Shown here one piece after another: positions 1 to 5,561 of a stretch of DNA of 6,037 nt. The stretch is from Deltaproteobacteria bacterium (GTDB taxonomy: Bacteria > Desulfobacterota > Desulfuromonadia > Geobacterales > Pseudopelobacteraceae). The DNA is taken from contig JAURXC010000208.1 in NCBI GenBank assembly GCA_030654645.1, positions 1-6,037 of the forward strand, read 5' to 3'. The notes below the pieces were generated by a model, which saw only the letters and a program-made list of their open reading frames with translations, was not told where the DNA came from and did no database searches. The first letter of the stretch is position 1. Each line of letters begins with the position of its first letter. Made by a program: the position numbers and the translations under genes.

Positions 1-844
1 CCACCAGCGATGCGACAACCACTTTCCAAAGCAGGGAATAATCGATTCCGGTCTCGTATTTCACGCCGACCCAGCGGTTGTAGATGGCGGTATGTTCGCT
101 CACCGGTATCGACTGCAACGCTTTGTCCAGAATCGAAGCCAGCAGCGGTTTATCCTTGGCCACCCCGATCTGCAGGACCGACCGGCTATTTTCCAACCGC
201 CCCATCAGCCGCAGGTTATTGAGGAGATCTTCCTCGATGACATGTATCACCACCGCGCGGTTACCGGCATAGGCATCGGCCTCGCCCCGCGAAACGGCAT
301 CCAGCGCTTCGGAGGTGGAGTTATATTCGCGAATGGCGACAGTCGGATAGTTCTTGCTGAAATGGGTGACATTGTAAAAGCCCCGTTCCAGTGCGACCGT
401 CCTGCCGGCAAGATCGGCTTCCGAGGCAAAAAAAGGACCCGATTTGCGCCCAACCAGGACGTGCGGAATGCTGATATAGGGCCTGGTGAAGATGAACAGT
501 GACTCCCTTTCAGGTCGGTTGGTGAGGTCCATCATCGCGTCCAGACGGCCGGCCAGCACCAGGTCGTAGTTATCCTTGAAGCGTCCCGGTTGAACCAGAA
601 GCACTCCGCCCAGCTGCCTGTTGATCGCTTCGATGTAATCGATTCCCAGCCCCTGCGCTTCCCCACCCTTGGTGGTGAAACTGAACGGCGCCCAGTTGTC
701 CATCACTCCGACGCGAATTTTGGGGTGACTTGCCAGCCATTGCTGCTCCTGATCGGTAAGTTCAAGCTTTTGGCCAAGAGCCGGGACGGAAGCAAGCAAG
801 CTGACCAAGATCGCCAGCAGTACCGGATATATGCGCCATATCAT
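1..844 (-). CDS. Periplasmic solute-binding (SBP_bac_3-like) sensor protein, 3' end cut by window edge
   Basis: The reading frame starts at ATG 844 and stays open to base 1, giving 281 residues without a stop. Residues 1-24 form a signal peptide (basic start, hydrophobic core, likely cleavage after ALG). From about residue 29 the LTDQEQQWLASHP / IRVGVMDNWAPF pattern opens a family-3 solute-binding (Venus-flytrap) domain, including the ligand-site-like stretch DLTNRPERESLFIFTRPY at 106-123. The domain ends near residue 263, and the chain then runs into what looks like the start of a membrane helix (IDYSLLWKVVVASLV). Known relatives with this layout are membrane sensors in which the binding domain is followed by a transmembrane helix and then PAS, histidine kinase or GGDEF domains, as in BvgS/EvgS-like proteins. 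The output domain lies outside the window, so a free binding protein cannot be excluded. The start codon overlaps the stop of the upstream kinase gene (ATGA, 844-841). The best Shine-Dalgarno-like match, AAGGA at 860-856, is 11 nt away, so translation probably depends on coupling. Confidence 0.85.
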   Translation of the reverse strand, partial: MIWRIYPVLLAILVSLLASVPALGQKLELTDQEQQWLASHPKIRVGVMDNWAPFSFTTKGGEAQGLGIDYIEAINRQLGGVLLVQPGRFKDNYDLVLAGRLDAMMDLTNRPERESLFIFTRPYISIPHVLVGRKSGPFFASEADLAGRTVALERGFYNVTHFSKNYPTVAIREYNSTSEALDAVSRGEADAYAGNRAVVIHVIEEDLLNNLRLMGRLENSRSVLQIGVAKDKPLLASILDKALQSIPVSEHTAIYNRWVGVKYETGIDYSLLWKVVVASLV

Positions 845-2955
845 GTTATCGGGTTTCCTTTGTGGTCGTACGGCCTGTCAACCTTGATGATGGCCTCTTT
901 CAATACCGACAGCTTGTACGGTTTCTGGATGAAACCGGCCAGCCCCTTGCCGACGAACTTCTGGGTCACTTCCTGCTCGTTGTAGCCGCTGCTCATGATC
1001 ACCTTCACGTCCGGTTTCAGGCGCCGCATTTCACGGAAGCACTGCTCGCCGTCCATGTGTGGCATGGTCAGGTCCAGAATCACGAAGCTGATGTCGCTTC
1101 TCTCCCTGAATATTTCCAGAGCATCACGGCCATCGTTGGCGGTTACGACTTCGAAACCCAGTTCCCTAAGCATCTCGCCGCCGATACCGCGCACCGTCTC
1201 CTCGTCATCCACCAGCAACACCGTGCCACTGCCGCGCCAGTCACCCTGCGCCGCAACGCCGTTGAAAAGTTCGACCGGCCTGTCGCTGGCCGGCAGCAGA
1301 ATCTTGAAGCTGCTTCCCCTGCCCGGCTCGCTGTAGACCTTGATCGCGCCGCGATGCCCGCGCACGATCCCCAGCACCGCCGCCATTCCCAGGCCGCGGC
1401 CGGTGAACTTGGTGGTAAAGAAAGGGTCGAACAGCTTGGCCATGGTTTCCTTGTCCATGCCGCAACCGCTGTCGGCTATCTCCAGGTAGACGTACAAACC
1501 GTCCGAAAGGTTCTCATCCAGCCAGACATCTTTAAGGTAACTGCTGTCGCAGTCCATGCAGCCGGTGGTAACCGCAATCACGCCGCTCTTATCGCCGATC
1601 GCCTCGGAGGCGTTGATCACCAGGTTCATGATGATCTGGCGCATCTGGGTAGCGTCAGCTTCCACCGAAGGAAGATTCCGGGTCAGATTGAAGCGCAGTA
1701 TGGCTTTCTTGGAAATCGACACCTCCAGCATGTGCAGCATCTCTTCCAACAGTCGGTTCATGTCCAGGTTCTCGACCACAAAACGCCCCTTGCCGGAATA
1801 GGCCAGCATCTGCTTGGACAGGTCGGCGGCCTGGGAGGCGGCCTGTTCGATGCGGCGCAGATTCTCCACCGCCGGCGACTCCCGGTTGATCCGCATCAGC
1901 GCCAGGTCGGCGTTGCCGATGATCGAAGTCAGGATATTGTTGAAGTCATGGGCAATACCTCCCGCCAGCACCCCCAGGCTCTCCAGTTTCTGGGTGTGCA
2001 GCAATTGCCGTTCGAGCCGGTCGCGCTCAGCTTCGGCACTCTTCATTTCGCTGATATCGCGGTGAATCGCCAGGATCATCTGGCGCCCCGCAAGTTCCAG
2101 CAGTTTCAGGGTGATCAACATGCTGAGAGTTGCGCCGGTCCTGGTGCGGTGAACGGATTCGAAACCGGCGGTCCCTTCCCGGCGCATAGTCTCCACTCTT
2201 GATGCGATTTCCGAGGTGTTCAGGGAAACTTCCAGGTCAGTTACGGTCAGGGAGCTGAATTCGTCACGGGAATATCCGAGCATTGCATGGGCGGCGGTAT
2301 TGAACTGCACCGGACTTAGATCCGGCACGCTCCAGAGCACGATCCCATCCGGTGACTGATCAAATAGTGTTCGGTAGAGAGTTTCCGAATCCTGCAGACG
2401 GCGGTGGGCCTCGGCCAGAAGTGAATAGTTTGAGATTTCGTTGTCCAGCATCAGTCCGGCATAAACGAAAAAGGGTTGAAGATCATCAATGATGCCCTGA
2501 TCGGTGAGTTGCATCCCTTCCATGCAGACCGCGCCGACTTTGCGGTCATGGGATAACAGCGGGAATATCCAGTTTTCAACCGCTATTGAGCCACTTCCGC
2601 CGGGATAGGACACCTGCATCAGCGGATCATGGACCCGCAGCGCTTCGCCGCCGGCAAGCGCCTTGACCACATCCGGGTTGTCCGGTTCCAGCAGCCGGCG
2701 GGTAGCACCGTAGATGTCCCGAAACTGCCAGCAACCGTCCAGCCGGTAGAAGATCGAGATATTGGCGGCCCCGATGGTCTGCATCAGGATATTGAGGATA
2801 TGTTCCACCATGTTGTCGAGACCGGCGACCGGGCTGAGGCTGATCAACAGGCGATTGATCAGTTCCAGGCGGGATTTGCTCCTGGCCAGTTCGGCCAACC
2901 GGCCGGTGAGCTCTTCAACCGTTGCGCCACGGTTCATTTCGGAAATATTACTCAT
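841..2955 (-). CDS. Soluble hybrid sensor histidine kinase (GAF-PAS-HisKA-HATPase-REC)
   Basis: A 704-residue protein with no signal peptide or membrane segment, so a cytoplasmic sensor kinase. In order: a helical lead-in (about 10-40), a GAF-like domain (about 30-175), a PAS domain (about 187-303, YRTLFDQSPDGIVLWS through the closing HRDISEMK), a coiled-coil linker (304-325), the dimerisation domain with phospho-acceptor H336 in GGIAHDFNN, an ATPase domain and a C-terminal receiver. The ATPase has its N box around N444 and N448, G1 box DSGCGM at 495-500 and G2 box GRGLGM at 519-524. The receiver has acidic pair D583/D584, phospho-acceptor D628, S655 and K678. All catalytic residues are present, so it should autophosphorylate and pass phosphate to its own receiver. 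It has no DNA-binding output, so a separate partner is needed. I chose ATG 2955 because it overlaps the preceding stop (ATGA) and has GGGGA 9 nt upstream; the same frame stays open to 3204, but that part is the DUF1638 gene read out of frame. The signal sensed by GAF and PAS is unknown. Confidence 0.93.
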   Translation of the reverse strand: MSNISEMNRGATVEELTGRLAELARSKSRLELINRLLISLSPVAGLDNMVEHILNILMQTIGAANISIFYRLDGCWQFRDIYGATRRLLEPDNPDVVKALAGGEALRVHDPLMQVSYPGGSGSIAVENWIFPLLSHDRKVGAVCMEGMQLTDQGIIDDLQPFFVYAGLMLDNEISNYSLLAEAHRRLQDSETLYRTLFDQSPDGIVLWSVPDLSPVQFNTAAHAMLGYSRDEFSSLTVTDLEVSLNTSEIASRVETMRREGTAGFESVHRTRTGATLSMLITLKLLELAGRQMILAIHRDISEMKSAEAERDRLERQLLHTQKLESLGVLAGGIAHDFNNILTSIIGNADLALMRINRESPAVENLRRIEQAASQAADLSKQMLAYSGKGRFVVENLDMNRLLEEMLHMLEVSISKKAILRFNLTRNLPSVEADATQMRQIIMNLVINASEAIGDKSGVIAVTTGCMDCDSSYLKDVWLDENLSDGLYVYLEIADSGCGMDKETMAKLFDPFFTTKFTGRGLGMAAVLGIVRGHRGAIKVYSEPGRGSSFKILLPASDRPVELFNGVAAQGDWRGSGTVLLVDDEETVRGIGGEMLRELGFEVVTANDGRDALEIFRERSDISFVILDLTMPHMDGEQCFREMRRLKPDVKVIMSSGYNEQEVTQKFVGKGLAGFIQKPYKLSVLKEAIIKVDRPYDHKGNPIT

Positions 2956-3539
2956 CGGCCAGTATCCCCCGATTGTTTTAGTGTTGCCGCCAGGTTTGCT
3001 TCCAGGTTTTCCAGACCCACGTCTACCCAGCGCAATTCCAGGGATGTCATGGCACTGACTTGTTCGGCTTCGGCGCTGAAATCGCCGGAACAGGGGGTGC
3101 GGATCGCCAGCAGGTATTTGTGAGCACTTCTGAAAATGCTGCGCATGATCTCCGGATCGCCCGGCATCACGGAGCCGACGATCTCTTTCCAGTGCAGAGC
3201 CCACTCCTCGAACAGGAAAAATGCGCCCTGCTCCAGCTCACGGCAGAAACGTTCGTGCCCCAGGTAAATATCGACGCAGTTCTGCCCCGTTGTCCGGATT
3301 ACGCCGACTTTGTCCAGCATCTGGTCCATGCAGGGGTGGCAGGCACCGTAGAATACCAGCGCGACCTGCCCGTCATGCCGGTTCAGGCACTTTTGCAGGC
3401 TGTTCCGCAGCCGGTCGAAATCCACATGCAGCCCGGAGGGGAGGAAGGCGGCGTCCAGCCGCCAGCCATTCTTTTCCAGCAGGAAGCGGATCTCCTTCCG
3501 CAGGATGCCGCAACCGACAAGGTAGCGTTCACCGGTCAC
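2952..3539 (-). CDS. DUF1638 domain protein
   Basis: A protein of about 195 residues that I recognise as the DUF1638 family. The typical pattern is visible: LVGCGILRKEI near the start (residues 7-17), LPSGLHVDFDRLR (33-45), LVFYGACHPC (61-70), NCVDIYLGHERF (87-98) and an aromatic FFLFEEWALHW stretch (107-117). The family has no assigned biochemical function that I know of, but it is commonly encoded beside UroD-family and corrinoid methyltransferase genes, as here. Cysteines at 10, 67, 70 and 88 could bind a metal or cofactor; that is inference. No signal peptide or membrane helix is apparent, so it is probably cytoplasmic. I prefer the GTG start at 3539: it overlaps the preceding stop as GTGA and has GGGAG at a good 7-nt spacing. 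An ATG two codons upstream (3545) would leave only one base between that site and the start. Its stop overlaps the ATG of the kinase gene. The family call is firm; the role is not. Confidence 0.85.
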   Translation of the reverse strand: MTGERYLVGCGILRKEIRFLLEKNGWRLDAAFLPSGLHVDFDRLRNSLQKCLNRHDGQVALVFYGACHPCMDQMLDKVGVIRTTGQNCVDIYLGHERFCRELEQGAFFLFEEWALHWKEIVGSVMPGDPEIMRSIFRSAHKYLLAIRTPCSGDFSAEAEQVSAMTSLELRWVDVGLENLEANLAATLKQSGDTGR

Positions 3540-4585
3540 AGGCATGCTCCCGCTTCGGCATGATGGCCATGGCGGATGGTGGCAGCCACCAGCGCCCGGA
3601 TGTTTTCCTCGGGTATGCCGCATGGCATCATCAATGTGCCGAAGATGAAGCCGCCGGCCCGCTTTCCGGCCAGCATGATCTTTTCCACCTCGCGGTCGAT
3701 CTCGTCTGGGGACCAGTCGATCAGGCGGATGTCGTTGATCGTCCCGGCTATCAAGGCCTGCGGCCCCAGCAGTGATCTGGCTTCGGTGATGTCGTCGTAG
3801 GGATTCAGGTAATAGGCGCCGATGCCGACATGCTCCCGGATATCGGCCAGGATCGGGTTGATCCGCCCGCCGCCGTTGAAGAAGATCACGCCGGCCGGCC
3901 CGTGGGCTTCAAGGTCCCGGAGGATCCAGGGCAATGCCAGTTCACGGAACTTCCTGAGCTGGATAAAAGTGGCCGAGGCCAGCGGGTCCACATAGACGAT
4001 CAGGTCGGCTCCCGCCTCGCGCAGCGCCGCAATCTGCCGTGAGCAGAACAACGAGCAGGTTTCAAGCAGTTCGTCCCGCAGTGCGGGATCACCGTTGATG
4101 AAGAGATCCAGCCAAGGTCCGACACCCATCAGCATCGCCGGAAGTGAAAATGACGCGGTAACGACCCCCAACACCGGAAAGCGCCCCCGCGCCCCCTTTT
4201 TCAGAATGCCGATGCATGAGGTCAACTCCCGGAAACGGGGATGCTCGTTCAGCTCGTCGGGCACATGTAGACTTTTGATATCCCGCGGCGTGTTGATTAC
4301 CAGATGGCCGACATTGGGGGGGCCGTCATCGGCGTAGATGATGTTCCTGCATCCCAGCACCTCCGCTTCCAGCGCCGAGTAGAACATGCCGGCCAGCGTG
4401 TCGTAACCGTATTTCTCCCGCATGCGCAGCTGCCCTTCGGCCACATGCTCGCCGCGCGCATAGTATTCGCGAATCGACAACCCCAGCTCCCGCGCGCCCT
4501 GGTCGAGCAAGTTGCAGACAATCGGCACCCTGTCCGGGGTCCGGCCGCTCATCAGCGCTCCGAAGCGCTCCATGCCGGTCATCAT
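3536..4585 (-). CDS. Uroporphyrinogen decarboxylase / MtaA-family protein lacking the zinc His-X-Cys pair
   Basis: A 349-residue protein with the TIM-barrel signature of the UroD/MtaA/CmuA superfamily: MERFGALMSGRTPDRVPIV at the N terminus, DDGPPN at 86-91, YVDPLASATFI at 198-208, INPILADIREHVGIG at 242-256, and PCGIPEENI at 321-329. Genuine HemE makes coproporphyrinogen III. Members lying next to corrinoid proteins usually move methyl groups between a corrinoid protein and a thiol such as coenzyme M, using zinc held by His-X-Cys and a later Cys. Here the segment that normally reads HxCG is N237-G-G-G240, so the zinc His and first Cys are missing, while C322 in the conserved C-terminal CGIP position remains. 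That argues against standard thiol activation; the protein may bind a different ligand or act non-catalytically. It follows the corrinoid gene with an ATGA overlap (4585-4582) and GAGGTG 5 nt before the start. A second ATG directly follows the first (4582), and either could be used. Family is certain, substrate unknown. Confidence 0.9.
   Translation of the reverse strand: MMTGMERFGALMSGRTPDRVPIVCNLLDQGARELGLSIREYYARGEHVAEGQLRMREKYGYDTLAGMFYSALEAEVLGCRNIIYADDGPPNVGHLVINTPRDIKSLHVPDELNEHPRFRELTSCIGILKKGARGRFPVLGVVTASFSLPAMLMGVGPWLDLFINGDPALRDELLETCSLFCSRQIAALREAGADLIVYVDPLASATFIQLRKFRELALPWILRDLEAHGPAGVIFFNGGGRINPILADIREHVGIGAYYLNPYDDITEARSLLGPQALIAGTINDIRLIDWSPDEIDREVEKIMLAGKRAGGFIFGTLMMPCGIPEENIRALVAATIRHGHHAEAGACL
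3547..3551 (-). promoter_or_regulatory. Ribosome-binding site that favours the GTG start of the DUF1638 gene
   Basis: GGGAG on the minus strand lies 7 nt before GTG 3539 but only 1 nt before ATG 3545. It therefore supports the GTG start, which also restores the 4-nt overlap seen at the other junctions of this operon. Confidence 0.6.
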
Positions 4586-5259
4586 GACCGCACCTCACAC
4601 ACCAGACTGGCAACGATCTCAGGCGCCTGGGCAGCGGTGTCGCCCCAGGCATCGGCCCCAACCTCAAGGTAAAGGTTTTCATGGAAGCGATACGGCGCGC
4701 CGCCGACGATAATGCGCAGACGATCCTCCACTCCACGCTCCCGCAACAGCTGCCGGACCCGCTTCGGCCCGCGCTCTCCGGTGGCGGTATGGACCATCAT
4801 CGAAGATATGGCGATCACGTCGGCTCCGACTGCCAGAGCCTGGTCGACAAACGTTTCCGGGGCCACGTTGATTCCCAGGTCGGTGACCTGGAACATGCGC
4901 GCCTTAAGGCAGCCGATAACTATTTTCTTGCCCAGGCCATGGAAGTCGCCATGGCTCGTGCCGATAACCACGTGTCCACGTACTTCGGGAACAGCTGCAA
5001 ACAGGGGGATCAGGCGGTCGGTCACCTCTTCGGCGATCTGTGAGGCCAGGAAATGCTGGGAGAGCGTGACCAGATTATCGGAGATCATTCCGCCGATCAT
5101 CTGTTCCATGCCCGGAATGATCACCTCGAATACCACCTGCTCGGGAGTCAGACCGCCATCAAGCGCTTCCTGGACGATCCGCAACGCAGCGGCCTTGTCG
5201 GTGTCAAACAGCGCGGTAAGATAGGAGTCCAGTATCTGCTTATCAATGCCTTCGCTCAT
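4582..5259 (-). CDS. Corrinoid (cobalamin-binding) protein, MtbC/MtaC-like
   Basis: A 225-residue cytoplasmic protein with the two-domain layout of methyltransferase-associated corrinoid proteins. Residues 4-88 form a helical cap (LDGGLTPEQVVFEVIIPGM, then LVTLSQHFLASQIAEEV). Residues 95-222 form a Rossmann-like B12-binding domain. The base-off cobalamin motif DxHxxG is D105-F-H107-G-L-G110; H107 should be the lower cobalt ligand, with D105 and S152 or S153 completing the usual triad. The glycine-rich IVGGAPY at 184-190 lines the nucleotide tail pocket. Length is normal for the family (about 210-230). It is the first gene of the operon, with consensus AGGAGGT 6 nt before its ATG, and should be well translated. 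The cap reads TLSQHFLAS, which also recalls B12-based sensors such as CarH/AerR. The CarH light-sensing signature Wx9EH is not intact, since M58 and Q68-H69 stand at the matching places. It is therefore either a methyl carrier for the downstream UroD-like protein or a cobalamin sensor. Confidence 0.9.
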   Translation of the reverse strand: MSEGIDKQILDSYLTALFDTDKAAALRIVQEALDGGLTPEQVVFEVIIPGMEQMIGGMISDNLVTLSQHFLASQIAEEVTDRLIPLFAAVPEVRGHVVIGTSHGDFHGLGKKIVIGCLKARMFQVTDLGINVAPETFVDQALAVGADVIAISSMMVHTATGERGPKRVRQLLRERGVEDRLRIIVGGAPYRFHENLYLEVGADAWGDTAAQAPEIVASLVCEVRS

Positions 5260-5265
5260 GACGGT

Positions 5266-5272
5266 ACCTCCT
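5266..5272 (-). promoter_or_regulatory. Consensus ribosome-binding site of the corrinoid gene
   Basis: AGGAGGT on the minus strand, 6 nt before ATG 5259. It fully matches the anti-Shine-Dalgarno sequence, is the strongest site in the operon, and fixes the start of the corrinoid protein. Confidence 0.9.
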
Positions 5273-5321
5273 GTGGTGGATGGCCATGTAGTGATGCAAC
5301 AGGAAACGAACCGCGCCGGCT

Positions 5322-5338
5322 GGCAGGTTCAACCTACC
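5322..5338 (-). promoter_or_regulatory. Inverted repeat in the leader: possible operator or leader hairpin
   Basis: GGTAGGTTGAACCTGCC (minus strand) is a 17-nt dyad around position 5330, with 7 of 8 arm positions complementary and the eighth a G-U pair in RNA. It sits about 28-44 nt after the predicted transcription start. It could be a dimeric regulator site blocking elongation or initiation, or a 7-bp RNA stem with a UGA triloop. I do not recognise a specific regulator family from it. Confidence 0.5.
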
Positions 5339-5372
5339 CTGTGTTGGATTCGAAACAGTGTGCTAAATTTTC

Positions 5373-5400
5373 ATTATACTTGATTGCCACTCTAACTCAA
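5373..5400 (-). promoter_or_regulatory. Predicted sigma70-type promoter of the corrinoid operon
   Basis: On the minus strand TTGAGT (5400-5395, four of six matches to the -35 consensus) is followed after 16 nt by a perfect TATAAT (5378-5373). Transcription should begin near 5366, give or take 2 nt, leaving a leader of about 105 nt before the corrinoid gene. The surrounding sequence is AT-rich compared with the genes. Inferred from sequence only. Confidence 0.75.
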
Positions 5401-5430
5401 GGCGTTACTGCCTGTTCTGACGCCTGATCA

Positions 5431-5468
5431 AAATAAAAAAGGGCGCCCTTTTTACGGGGAGCCCTTTT
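5431..5468 (-). terminator. Rho-independent terminator after the SNF2 gene
   Basis: Read on the minus strand, AAAA precedes GGGC (5464-5461), a U/C mismatch, CCC (5459-5457), an 8-nt loop, GGG (5448-5446) and GCCC (5444-5441). A T-tract TTTTTTATTT follows at 5440-5431. The flanking A and T tracts extend the stem by four A-U pairs. It lies about 95 nt after the helicase stop and upstream of the corrinoid operon promoter, so it should insulate the two units. The plus-strand transcript could also form a hairpin, with a poorer U-tract. Confidence 0.85.
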
Positions 5469-5561
5469 CAATTCTTTCATGTTTGAGAGAAAGTCCAATG
5501 AGTGATCGTAATGGGCATTGAGCCTTATAAAACAGTTGGTCGCAGTTTTTAGGTTCAATCA

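Larger units (their letters stand above)
5260..5561. other. Intergenic region between the SNF2 gene and the corrinoid operon
   Basis: These 302 bases hold, from right to left, an unremarkable 93-nt stretch after the helicase stop, the terminator, the promoter, and a leader with the dyad and the ribosome-binding site. A second, weaker leader stem is possible: GAACC at 5332-5328 with GGTTC at 5313-5309, with GCC/GGC inside; it would compete with the dyad. I see no tRNA, no convincing small gene and no cobalamin-riboswitch core. Confidence 0.7.

Noticed and set aside
92..502. Plus-strand open frame of 136 codons near the left edge
   Set aside because: It is the shadow of the solute-binding sensor gene, whose minus-strand frame has a signal peptide and family motifs.
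1557..1575. Cys-X-X-Cys (CMDC) in the kinase ATPase domain as a possible metal site
   Set aside because: It falls in the variable loop between the N and G1 boxes, where kinases of this type often carry similar sequence; no other ligands lie nearby.
862..2202. A 446-codon open frame on the plus strand opposite the kinase gene
   Set aside because: It is rich in His, Gln and Val with no recognisable domain, and it mirrors a minus-strand gene with complete kinase motifs. High-GC coding DNA often leaves such open antisense frames.
2956..3204. N-terminal extension of the kinase to an upstream start at 3204
   Set aside because: The extra 83 residues are basic, low in structure and lie over the DUF1638 gene in another frame. 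ATG 2955 has a ribosome site and the stop/start overlap.
3540..3623. N-terminal extension of the DUF1638 protein to 3623
   Set aside because: The added residues (His/Gly/Pro/Cys rich) overlap the end of the UroD-like gene and precede the conserved family start.
5243..5287. A 14-codon upstream frame starting at ATG 5287 and overlapping the corrinoid start
   Set aside because: It has no ribosome-binding site, and its codons include the AGGAGGT site of the real gene; it looks like chance.
5340..5362. tRNA-like T-arm (TTCGAATC) in the leader
   Set aside because: The bases on either side do not pair as a 5-bp stem, and no acceptor, D or anticodon arms are present on either strand.
5260..5372. 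Cobalamin riboswitch in the leader of the corrinoid gene
   Set aside because: The leader is too short for the usual full aptamer and lacks the GCCACTG B12-box-like core.
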